Shown here in pieces: positions 52,905 to 60,677 of a stretch of DNA of 64,000 nucleotides (position 1 is the first letter of the stretch; every line of letters begins with the position of its first letter). Where the stretch lies: positions 1-64,000 of the forward strand of contig CANQPM010000002.1 in the NCBI GenBank assembly GCA_947625775.1, in the 5' to 3' direction. This DNA is from an uncultured Lachnospiraceae bacterium. Its GTDB lineage: Bacteria; Bacillota; Clostridia; Lachnospirales; Lachnospiraceae. The notes below the pieces were generated by a model that did not search any database, had not been told where the DNA came from, and saw nothing but the letters and a program-made list of their open reading frames with translations. The position numbers were made by a program, and so were the translations under genes.

Positions 52905-52935
52905 TTAGTAAAAAATTTGTTTTACTAATTATTTA
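52903..52935 (+). terminator. A/T-rich hairpin
   Basis: AATTAGTAAAA (52903-52913) pairs exactly with TTTTACTAATT (52920-52930), then ATTTA. Confidence 0.5.
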
Positions 52936-53056
52936 CGTATTAGAGTGCTAAATAAAATGTAACAGAGTGGCATAAAGTACGACAAAATGAAACTAACATA
53001 GTTGGCAAAGATGGCTAAAACAATGATAACAGGCTATTTTAAGGAGAATAAAAGCA

Positions 53057-53668
53057 ATGATAGCGATTATCGACTATGACGCTGGCAATATAAAAAGCGT
53101 AGAGAAAGCAATACTATCACTTGGCAGTCAGGCAGTCATTACAAGAGACAAGGAAACTATATTGCGCGCGGATAAAGTGATATTGCCTGGGGTAGGCGCG
53201 TTTGGCGACGCTATGGAAAAGCTAAGGGCTTATGGACTTGTGGACGTTATAAAGCGCGTGGTGAAAAATAAAACGCCGTTTTTAGGCATATGCCTCGGGC
53301 TCCAGCTGTTGTTTGAGGAAAGCGAGGAGGCGCAGGGCGTTGAAGGACTTGGCATACTGAAGGGCAAAATCCTGCATATTCCTGATAAAGGTTTAAAGGT
53401 GCCACAGATAGGCTGGAATTCTCTCAGATTTCCAAACAAGGGCAGGCTTTTTAATGGAATCGACGAGGGCGCTTATGTGTATTTTGTACATTCGTATTAT
53501 TTGAAGGCGGACGAGCCTGATATAGTGACGGCGACGACGGAGTACGCCACGCTTATCCACGCATCGGTTGAGAAGGACAATGTTTTTGCCTGCCAGTTCC
53601 ACCCCGAAAAAAGCTCAGCGGTCGGACTTAAAATTTTGAAGAATTTCATTGAGCTGGAGGTGGACTGA
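53057..53668 (+). CDS. hisH: Imidazole glycerol phosphate synthase, glutaminase subunit
   Basis: A 203-aa class I amidotransferase that supplies ammonia to HisF in histidine synthesis. The nucleophile Cys is in [12 protein letters not shown] and the triad His-x-Glu in [15 protein letters not shown] precedes the ATG. Its TGA shares one base with the hisF start codon. The other his genes are not in the window. Confidence 0.95.
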   Translation: MIAIIDYDAGNIKSVEKAILSLGSQAVITRDKETILRADKVILPGVGAFGDAMEKLRAYGLVDVIKRVVKNKTPFLGICLGLQLLFEESEEAQGVEGLGILKGKILHIPDKGLKVPQIGWNSLRFPNKGRLFNGIDEGAYVYFVHSYYLKADEPDIVTATTEYATLIHASVEKDNVFACQFHPEKSSAVGLKILKNFIELEVD

Positions 53669-54429
53669 TGCTTACCAAGAGAATTATTCCGTGCCTTGAT
53701 GTGAATAACGGCAGGGTGGTGAAGGGAGTAAATTTCGTAAATCTTGTAGATGCGGGCGATCCAGTGGAGATAGCGGCGGCATATGATAAGGCGGGAGCTG
53801 ACGAGGTGGTTTTCCTCGACATAACGGCATCGTCTGACAACCGCGCCACAAAGGTCGATATGGTGCGCAGGGTGGCGGAGAAGGTCTTTATACCGTTTAC
53901 GGTCGGCGGCGGCATACGGACAGTTGACGATTTCAAGGCTATTTTGCGCGAGGGAGCGGACAAGGTAGCGGTAAACAGCGCCGCGATTATGAATCCTGCG
54001 CTTATAAGCGAGGCGGCTGATAAATTTGGAAGCCAGTGCGTGGTGGTGGCTATAGATGCCAAGCGCAGGGCGGACGGCTCGGGCTGGAATATTTTCAAAA
54101 ACGGCGGGCGCGTGGATATGGGAATTGACGCGGTCGAATGGGCGATAAAGGCAAATGAGCTGGGCGCGGGCGAGATACTTTTGACAAGTATGGACTGTGA
54201 CGGCACTAAAAACGGATATGACATAGAGCTTACGCGGACAGTTTCGGAGAATGTGTCGATACCCGTCATAGCGTCGGGCGGCGCGGGAAAGCTTGAGCAT
54301 TTTTATGAGGCGCTTGACGCGGGCAGGGCGGACGCGGCGCTTGCGGCATCGCTGTTTCATTTTAAGAAGCTTGAGATTGCAGAAGTCAAAAAGTATCTGC
54401 GTGAAAAGGGCGTGCCAGTCAGATTTTAG
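53668..54429 (+). CDS. hisF: Imidazole glycerol phosphate synthase, cyclase subunit
   Basis: A 253-aa TIM-barrel enzyme that forms imidazole glycerol phosphate and AICAR. The N-terminus [20 protein letters not shown] holds the catalytic Asp, and [15 protein letters not shown] the second. The length is normal. It is translationally coupled to hisH by a one-base overlap. Confidence 0.96.
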   Translation: MLTKRIIPCLDVNNGRVVKGVNFVNLVDAGDPVEIAAAYDKAGADEVVFLDITASSDNRATKVDMVRRVAEKVFIPFTVGGGIRTVDDFKAILREGADKVAVNSAAIMNPALISEAADKFGSQCVVVAIDAKRRADGSGWNIFKNGGRVDMGIDAVEWAIKANELGAGEILLTSMDCDGTKNGYDIELTRTVSENVSIPVIASGGAGKLEHFYEALDAGRADAALAASLFHFKKLEIAEVKKYLREKGVPVRF

Positions 54430-54537
54430 AAGTCGTCGAAGTTTGAGTTCGCATTTGCGGATAAATATTTAAAATATATTGTAATTCGGGAAATATGAAT
54501 ATACAGACCGTTAAAGAGAGATACGGGAGGATTTAAT

Positions 54538-55215
54538 ATGGCAATGATAAACAATGACTGGCTTGCGGCGATACAGGGGGAATTCAGCAAGCCGTATTAC
54601 AGGGAGCTTTTTACGTTTGTGAAGGACGAATACAGCAAAGCAGTGATATATCCGCCCGCAGACGATATTTTTAATGCGTTTCATTTTACGCCGCTTAGCA
54701 AGGTCAAGGTGCTTCTGCTGGGGCAGGATCCTTATCACAATGTAAATCAGGCGCACGGTCTTAGCTTTTCCGTGCTGCCGAGCCAGAAGGAGATACCGCC
54801 GTCTCTGCAGAATATATATAAAGAGCTTCATGATGATTTAGGTTGCTACATACCAAATAACGGTTATCTGAAAAAATGGGCGGATCAGGGCGTGCTTTTG
54901 CTTAATACGGTTCTCACAGTGCGCGCGCATCAGGCAAATTCACATCAGGGGCACGGCTGGGAGCAGTTTACCGACGCGGTCATACAGGCTGTAAACGCTC
55001 AGGACAGACCGATTGTGTATCTGCTGTGGGGGAAGCCTGCGCAGAGCAAGATACCGATGCTTACTAATCCTAAGCATCTGATTTTGAAGGCTCCACACCC
55101 AAGCCCGTTGTCAGCACACCGCGGATTTTTCGGCTGTAAGCATTTCAGTCAGGCAAATGCGTTTCTGGAGAAAAACGGAGTAGAACCGATAGACTGGCAG
55201 ATTGAGAATATATAA
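54538..55215 (+). CDS. ung: Uracil-DNA glycosylase
   Basis: A 225-aa family 1 enzyme that removes uracil from DNA. The water-activating motif GQDPYHNVNQAHGLSFSV and the HPSPLSAHRGF minor-groove loop are complete. GGAGG precedes ATG 54538. A strong hairpin follows. Confidence 0.96.
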   Translation: MAMINNDWLAAIQGEFSKPYYRELFTFVKDEYSKAVIYPPADDIFNAFHFTPLSKVKVLLLGQDPYHNVNQAHGLSFSVLPSQKEIPPSLQNIYKELHDDLGCYIPNNGYLKKWADQGVLLLNTVLTVRAHQANSHQGHGWEQFTDAVIQAVNAQDRPIVYLLWGKPAQSKIPMLTNPKHLILKAPHPSPLSAHRGFFGCKHFSQANAFLEKNGVEPIDWQIENI

Positions 55216-55224
55216 AAATCAGGG

Positions 55225-55275
55225 CTGCCGCATCAAGAATTTGACTTTTCTTGATGCGGCAGTCCTGTTGTTTTG
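55225..55275. terminator. Strong bidirectional terminator
   Basis: A perfect 15-bp stem (55225-55239 with 55248-55262). T-rich tracts follow on both strands (CCTGTTGTTTT on plus, CCCTGATTTTTAT on minus), so it ends both ung and the convergent kduD gene. Confidence 0.88.
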
Positions 55276-55292
55276 TGATAATATAAAAATAG

Positions 55293-56063
55293 TTATCTTG
55301 CAAGCCAGCCGCCGTCTACGGCAATAGTAAATCCGTGAACATACGCGGCAGCGTCAGAAGCAAGGAAAATAGCGGCGCCTGCTACATCTTCGGGAGTGCC
55401 CCAGCGTCCCGCGGGTATGCGGCCGAGTATTTCTTCGCTGCGCTGTTCGTCGCTGCGGAGATTGTCGGTATTGTGGGTAGCCATATAGCCTGGCGCTATG
55501 GCGTTTACATTTATGTTGTGGGATGCCCATTCATTTGCAAGCGCCCTTGTAAGTCCGAGTACGGCGCTCTTGCTTGATGTATAAGCGGGAACGCGTATGC
55601 CGCCCTGATAGCTGAGCATAGAAGCGATATTTATGATTTTACCGCCCTTGCCGTCGGCAATCCATTCCTTCGCGAAAGTCTGGCAGAGGAAAAATACCAT
55701 TTTTTCATTTAAGTCAATTACGGAATCCCAGTCTTCCATAGTGACGTCTACGGCATCACATCTTTTGATTATGCCTGCGTTGTTTACAAGAATGTCAACG
55801 CGCCCAAATGCTTTTTTTGCCTCCTCCGCGATGTGCGGTATAACATTTATATCTGACATATCAGCGATAACTTCCTTAAAGCTTCCCTCAAACGCGGCGA
55901 TTTTGTCCGCCGTTTCCTCGCAGCTGCGCCTTGCCACGCCGACAACGTTAGCTCCCGCCTTTGCAAACGCTACGCAGATGCCCTGTCCCAAGCCTGTATT
56001 CGCGCCAGTCACGACCGCAGTCTTGCCTGATAAAGAAAACATACTTAAATTTGGTTCAAACAT
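55293..56063 (-). CDS. kduD: 2-deoxy-D-gluconate 3-dehydrogenase (KduD, SDR family)
   Basis: A 256-aa short-chain dehydrogenase of pectin/uronate catabolism that handles 2-keto-3-deoxygluconate-type substrates with NAD. The cofactor loop is TGANTGLGQG, the NNAG motif NNAGIIKR, and the catalytic Tyr-x3-Lys YTSSK. The start MFEPNLSMFSLSGKTAVV is typical of KduD. No kduI or other uronate genes are adjacent, so it stands alone. Related sugar-alcohol SDRs are an alternative. Confidence 0.85.
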   Translation of the reverse strand: MFEPNLSMFSLSGKTAVVTGANTGLGQGICVAFAKAGANVVGVARRSCEETADKIAAFEGSFKEVIADMSDINVIPHIAEEAKKAFGRVDILVNNAGIIKRCDAVDVTMEDWDSVIDLNEKMVFFLCQTFAKEWIADGKGGKIINIASMLSYQGGIRVPAYTSSKSAVLGLTRALANEWASHNINVNAIAPGYMATHNTDNLRSDEQRSEEILGRIPAGRWGTPEDVAGAAIFLASDAAAYVHGFTIAVDGGWLAR

Positions 56064-56481
56064 AATTACAATTACCTCCTAATATAAAATAATGTTTATG
56101 GATAACCATTAATAATATTATATAGGTAAATTAAGGATAAATCAAACATATTTGGTGAAAAGCCGAAAAAAACGAAAATAAATGTGAAAACAAAAAGAAA
56201 AAACAAAAAGAAAAAGCAAAAAAAATGTTGACAAATCCATACGGGGGGGGGGTATAATAAAATATATGAGTGTGCCGCACTGTTTATTTTAAGCAAAATA
56301 ACGCAGAAAGAATCTTTCATGTGTAAGGCGAAGGAATGGAGCGTAGCTGTAGCCATACTGATTGATGACAACGCAGCAGATGAAGATTCGGGCAAGCTAT
56401 TTTGCAAAACATGAGTGGTGCGCTGGTAATATGGACATTTTAATGTCAAATAAAATTTAAGAAGGAATGAGGTAAAAGACA
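56064..56481 (+). other. Long leader region before the LysM gene
   Basis: Contains an A-rich tract (56165-56225), the G10 promoter and about 220 nt of leader. An open stretch inside (MCKAKEWSVAVAILIDD..., about 31 codons from an internal ATG) lacks a ribosome site and may be a remnant. Confidence 0.5.
56228..56258 (+). promoter_or_regulatory. Promoter with a G10 tract in the spacer
   Basis: A perfect TTGACA (56228-56233) and a perfect TATAAT (56253-56258) are separated by 19 bp, ten of which are an uninterrupted G run (56243-56252). Seventeen or eighteen bp is optimal, so loss of one or two G would strengthen the promoter. Confidence 0.85.
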
Positions 56482-57423
56482 ATGAAGAAAAAAGAACTTT
56501 TCAAAAGAACGACGGCGGTTGCTGCTGCGATGACAGTTCTGATGTCAGGCATGACGGTTTTTGCGGACAGTACATACACTACCAAGACAGGCGATAATTT
56601 AAGCAAGATTGCAAAACAGTTTTATGATGATTCAGACAAGTGGGAGGACATTTATGAGAGCAATAAGGAACAGATTAAAGATCCAAATATGATTTGGGCA
56701 AACCAGACTTTGATTATACCTGATGTTGATATTACACAGACAACCGAGACAACGCAGACGACAGAAACAACACAAACGACCGAGACAACGCAGACGACAG
56801 ACACGATACAGCAGACAACTGATGCCACGGCAGTGCAAATACCTAGATTAGTTGTCCAAAATCCACAGACAGGTGAAGGATATTTCCTTTTTGAAAACAG
56901 TAATGGTTATCAGGCGGCAGTGTTGAATAAATATACCGATGCGGCATCTGGCGAAATTCGTTATGCCAGTGAAATGAAAAAAGAAGTAGGACCGTATGGT
57001 GAAACTTATCTTTACACTGATGAGACAAGGCTGGGTTATGATGCTGCTGGTATAGACGATTATAAGGCTGAAGTAGCTCAGTATATATCAGATCATCCTG
57101 AAAGCGCATTGGCAAGATTTATTACAACATATGGAAATTACTTTGTGTGGATTGCGGAAGAAGCCAGTGCTTTTACGCCACAAACAGCTGCTAATTTTGA
57201 TTGGGATGTATGGGAAGAAGAATATGGTGGCGGCGCATTTCATGCATCTGATGGCTCTGATCCATATTTTGTTCAAACATATGATATTGGTGGTCTTAAA
57301 GTTGGTACATATTGGGCTTGTGGCATGGATGATGGAAAAATGTATTTATTTACTTTCTGGAAGGACGAGTTATCTATGTTTGGAGAAGAAAGTAATGACT
57401 GGATTGAAAGATGGATGGATTGA
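56482..57423 (+). CDS. Secreted LysM-domain protein
   Basis: A 313-aa exported protein. The signal peptide ends near VFADS; one LysM domain (residues about 30-85, YTTKTGDNLSKIAKQFYDDSDKW...) binds peptidoglycan or chitin-like glycans. A repeated Thr/Glu/Gln linker (TTETTQ units, about 88-120) joins it to a 190-residue C-terminal domain without a family I can name. GAAGGAATGAGG precedes the ATG. Expression is probably controlled by the G10 promoter about 220 bp upstream. Confidence 0.8.
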   Translation: MKKKELFKRTTAVAAAMTVLMSGMTVFADSTYTTKTGDNLSKIAKQFYDDSDKWEDIYESNKEQIKDPNMIWANQTLIIPDVDITQTTETTQTTETTQTTETTQTTDTIQQTTDATAVQIPRLVVQNPQTGEGYFLFENSNGYQAAVLNKYTDAASGEIRYASEMKKEVGPYGETYLYTDETRLGYDAAGIDDYKAEVAQYISDHPESALARFITTYGNYFVWIAEEASAFTPQTAANFDWDVWEEEYGGGAFHASDGSDPYFVQTYDIGGLKVGTYWACGMDDGKMYLFTFWKDELSMFGEESNDWIERWMD

Positions 57424-57501
57424 GAGTAACGGGGATTGTTTCAATCAGTAATTATCTGTATAATAAACGCATAGGATAGGTTAGGAGTATAATACAACAT
57501 T

Positions 57502-57552
57502 AAAAGGGGGCTACATGCTAATAAATTGAAATTAGCATGCAGCCTTTTGTTG
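57502..57552 (+). terminator. Terminator of the LysM gene
   Basis: CATGCTAAT (57514-57522) pairs with ATTAGCATG (57531-57539), extended by AAAAGG.../...CCTTTT with a small bulge, and followed by TTTTGTTGTTG. Confidence 0.75.
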
Positions 57553-57587
57553 TTGTAATGTCAAACAAATATAAGTCTCGTATGCGC

Positions 57588-57616
57588 TTGACAATTTCGC
57601 AGACATATAGTATAGT
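57588..57616 (+). promoter_or_regulatory. Promoter of the TrmB-type regulator gene
   Basis: Perfect TTGACA (57588-57593), 17-bp spacer and TATAGT (57611-57616). Confidence 0.75.
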
Positions 57617-57710
57617 GTTCCTGTTAAGTACCACTATTGCGGATATGGAGATGAAGGCTTTACAGGCATCAGTTTTTCACCGCCATATAAGCGGGTAACG
57701 AGGAATTAAA

Positions 57711-58436
57711 ATGGAAAATTCAGTGACGGAAGCATTGATAGGAAAGCTTGTGCAGTTCGGGTTGACGCGGCAGGAGGCGAGCATTTATCTATGCCTTGTG
57801 CGAAACAGCGCCGTGTCAGGCTATGAAGCCGCGAAGATGACGGGCATCTCGCGCTCAAACGTGTACAGCGCGCTGGCAGGGCTTGTGGACAAGGGCGCGG
57901 CGTACCTGCTTGAGGGCGGGACAAACAAATACACTGCTGCAGCGCCCGAGGATTTCTGCAGCAACAAAATCCGCAGCCTTGAAAAATTAATGCATGAGCT
58001 TGTGGCGGATATGCCAAAGCTTAGCGCCTGCTGCGAGGGCTATATCACAATCAGCGCGCCAAGGCATATAATGGATAAGATTTACAATATGCTGGAGGCT
58101 GTCCAGTACAGAGTATATATTTCCCTGCCTGTGGATTGCCTTGACGAGCTAAGGCAGCCGCTGGAGAGCCTGATAAAAAGAGGAAAGAAAGTAGTGCTAT
58201 TAATAAGCGAACCCCTGGAGAATGAGCTTTCAGGCGCGACAGTGTACGTCACAGGGAAAAATGACAGGCAGCTTCGGCTCATAGTGGATTCAGAGTTTGT
58301 GCTTACTGGCGAGATGACAGGCGCTGAGACGGACAGCGCGCTTTACTGTGCGCAGAAAAATTTTGTAAATGTTTTTAAGGATTCCCTTAGAAATGAGATA
58401 AAGCTTATCGAGCTTACAGGGCAGAAGTTAAAATAA
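57711..58436 (+). CDS. TrmB-family transcriptional regulator
   Basis: A 241-aa regulator. The N-terminal winged helix LVQFGLTRQEASIYLCLVRNSAVSGYEAAKMTGISRSNVYSALAGL is typical of TrmB-type proteins, followed by a short effector domain with the phospholipase D-like IDELRQ... outline. It lies directly before lysA in the same direction and may control it. TrmB members often respond to sugars, but the ligand is unknown here. Confidence 0.8.
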   Translation: MENSVTEALIGKLVQFGLTRQEASIYLCLVRNSAVSGYEAAKMTGISRSNVYSALAGLVDKGAAYLLEGGTNKYTAAAPEDFCSNKIRSLEKLMHELVADMPKLSACCEGYITISAPRHIMDKIYNMLEAVQYRVYISLPVDCLDELRQPLESLIKRGKKVVLLISEPLENELSGATVYVTGKNDRQLRLIVDSEFVLTGEMTGAETDSALYCAQKNFVNVFKDSLRNEIKLIELTGQKLK

Positions 58437-58472
58437 AATATAAAGATATTATATTGGATGGAGGATTTTATA

Positions 58473-59744
58473 ATGAAAAAAGAGGCATTTGTGACGAAGG
58501 AGCAGATAGAGGAGATTGTAAAGACTTATCCGACGCCTTTCCACATTTATGATGAAAAGGGCATACGCGAGAATGCCAAGGCGCTCAAGGAAGCGTTTTC
58601 GTGGAATAAGGGCTTTAAGGAATATTTTGCAGTAAAGGCTACGCCAAATCCGTTTCTGATAGATATTCTGCGCGATTACGGATGTGGCTGCGACTGCTCG
58701 TCATTGACGGAGCTTATGCTTAGCCACGCTATGGGAGTGCCTGGCGGCGATATTATGTTTTCATCAAACGATACGCCCGCGGAGGAGTTTGAATATGCTT
58801 ACAAGATAGGGGCGACAATAAATTTAGATGATTTTACGCATATAGAATTTCTGGAAAAGACGCTGGGTAAGCTCCCTGAAACTATTTCGTGCCGCTACAA
58901 TCCTGGCGGAGTGTTTAAAATCAGCACTGATATAATGGATAATCCCGGAGACGCAAAATATGGCTTTACCACGGAGCAGCTTTTTGAAGGATTTAGGGTG
59001 TTAATGGCAAAGGGCGTGAAGCATTTTGGCATACACGCGTTTCTGGCAAGCAATACCGTGACAAATGAATATTATCCTACGCTTGCGAGGACACTTTTTG
59101 AGGTGGCGGTTAAGCTGAAAAAGGAGACTGGCGCGGACATAAGATTTATAAATCTTTCGGGCGGTATCGGAGTTCCCTACAGACCTGAGCAGGAAAAAAA
59201 TGACATTCGTGTCATTGGAGAGAGCGTAAGGAAGGTGTATGAGGAGGTGCTTGCGCCTGCAGGAATGGGCGATGTGGCGATTTATACTGAACTCGGCCGC
59301 TTTATGATGGCGCCGTTTGGACACCTTGTCACCAAGGCGATTCATGAAAAGCACACGCATAAGGAGTACATAGGCGTTGATGCGTGCGCGGTCAATCTTA
59401 TGCGTCCCGCGATGTACGGGGCTTACCATCACATCACAGTGCTTGGCAAGGAAAATGAGCCCTGCGATCATAAATATGATGTGACGGGTTCGCTTTGCGA
59501 GAATAATGACAAGTTTGCGGTTGACAGAATGCTGCCCAAGGTTGAAATCGGAGATTATCTGGCGATTCATGATACAGGGGCGCATGGGTATTCTATGGGA
59601 TATAATTACAACGGCAAATTAAAGTCGGCGGAGCTGCTCCTGAAGGAGGACGGAAGCGTACAGCTGATTAGGAGGGCTGAGACGCCGAAGGATTATTTTG
59701 CTACGTTTGACTGTTTTGACATTTATAAAAAGTTAGGGTTTTAG
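58473..59744 (+). CDS. lysA: Diaminopimelate decarboxylase (PLP, fold III)
   Basis: A 423-aa enzyme that makes lysine from meso-diaminopimelate. The PLP lysine is in EYFAVKATPNP, the glycine-rich phosphate site in NLSGGIGVPY, and the substrate-contact region in TGSLCENNDKF. The family is broad, and a related amino-acid decarboxylase is possible, but GSLCE fits DapDC. GGAGG before ATG 58473 sets the start rather than 58458. Confidence 0.85.
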   Translation: MKKEAFVTKEQIEEIVKTYPTPFHIYDEKGIRENAKALKEAFSWNKGFKEYFAVKATPNPFLIDILRDYGCGCDCSSLTELMLSHAMGVPGGDIMFSSNDTPAEEFEYAYKIGATINLDDFTHIEFLEKTLGKLPETISCRYNPGGVFKISTDIMDNPGDAKYGFTTEQLFEGFRVLMAKGVKHFGIHAFLASNTVTNEYYPTLARTLFEVAVKLKKETGADIRFINLSGGIGVPYRPEQEKNDIRVIGESVRKVYEEVLAPAGMGDVAIYTELGRFMMAPFGHLVTKAIHEKHTHKEYIGVDACAVNLMRPAMYGAYHHITVLGKENEPCDHKYDVTGSLCENNDKFAVDRMLPKVEIGDYLAIHDTGAHGYSMGYNYNGKLKSAELLLKEDGSVQLIRRAETPKDYFATFDCFDIYKKLGF

Positions 59745-59755
59745 GAAGGGCGAGG

Positions 59756-59810
59756 ACGCACAGCTGTATCTGCCATTGTATGAATGGCAGATACAGCTGT
59801 GCGTTTTTAT
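59756..59810 (+). terminator. Very long perfect hairpin terminator of lysA
   Basis: A 22-bp perfect stem (59756-59777 with 59783-59804), 5-nt loop and a T run (TTTTTAT shared with the stem end). Unusually stable. Confidence 0.92.
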
Positions 59811-59838
59811 GTACTGGACAAAAAACAATTCGCGCCTA

Positions 59839-59867
59839 TTGCCCTTTTTTTATTTATATGTTATTAT
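59839..59867 (+). promoter_or_regulatory. Possible promoter of prpC-prkC
   Basis: TTGCCC (59839-59844), 17 bp and TATTAT (59862-59867), 70 bp before prpC. Confidence 0.45.
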
Positions 59868-59936
59868 TGATAGATATGGAAATAATTAATCTATCGAGGG
59901 AATATCATAAAATACAAAAGGATTGGAGGAAAACCA

Positions 59937-60677
59937 GTGAAGTTATTTGCTATGACTGATGTTGGGAAAAAACGGGAAATAAACGAAGATTACATTTTTG
60001 CATCAAGCGAGCCAGTTGGTAATTTACCCAATCTTTTTGTTGTCGCCGACGGCATGGGAGGGCACAGGGCAGGTGATTACGCCTCGAAGCACGCAGTAGA
60101 AAAGGTTGTAGAAGTGATAAAAAGCATCAGTGACGACGCGGATCCTGAAAATATCATACAGAGGGCCGTAGATGCTGCAAATGCCTATATTTACAAGCTT
60201 TCACGCGAGGACGAGGCATTGTTTGGCATGGGCACTACTCTGGTAATAGCGACCTGCCGTGATGATGTCGTCACAGTGGCAAACGTGGGAGACAGCAGGT
60301 TATATATAGTCAATGATTTTATCACGCAGATAACGACAGACCATTCTTTGGTTGAGGAGATGGTTAATCTCGGCGGCATTGACAGGGAGGCGGCGCGCAC
60401 GCATCCGGATAAGAATATTATCACGCGCGCTGTGGGAGTGAAGAAATATGTTCTTGTGGACTTCTTTGAGGTTTTTATAGGGGAGAGCGAGAAGCTGCTG
60501 TTATGCACAGACGGTCTTACGAATATGCTTAGCGATGACGAGATACACCAGATTATAGAACGCAGCAATGACATAAGCGAAGCAGGCAGGGGACTGATAG
60601 ACGCTGCCAACGAAAACGGCGGGCGTGACAATATAGCAGTGGTTCTTGTAGAACCGTTTGGAGGTCAGAATGATTAA
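59937..60677 (+). CDS. prpC: PP2C-type serine/threonine phosphatase
   Basis: A 246-aa metal-dependent phosphatase that reverses phosphorylation by PrkC. PP2C motifs: REINEDYI, VVADGMGGHRAGD, GMGTTLVIA, NVGDSRLYI, and GGRDNIAVV. It starts at GTG 59937 with GGAGGA six bases upstream. Its end overlaps prkC by 8 bp. Confidence 0.94.
   Translation: MKLFAMTDVGKKREINEDYIFASSEPVGNLPNLFVVADGMGGHRAGDYASKHAVEKVVEVIKSISDDADPENIIQRAVDAANAYIYKLSREDEALFGMGTTLVIATCRDDVVTVANVGDSRLYIVNDFITQITTDHSLVEEMVNLGGIDREAARTHPDKNIITRAVGVKKYVLVDFFEVFIGESEKLLLCTDGLTNMLSDDEIHQIIERSNDISEAGRGLIDAANENGGRDNIAVVLVEPFGGQND

Larger units (their letters stand above)
52602..53056 (+). other. Decayed region upstream of hisH
   Basis: Contains short open stretches without starts (52602-52760), a promoter-like pair TTGAAA-17-TACACT (52743-52771), a 42-codon ORF and an A/T-rich hairpin. 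No complete gene apart from the possible small ORF. Confidence 0.5.

Noticed and set aside
56096-56482. 128-aa minus-strand ORF
   Set aside because: Crosses the strong plus-strand promoter with the G10 tract and has no ribosome site.
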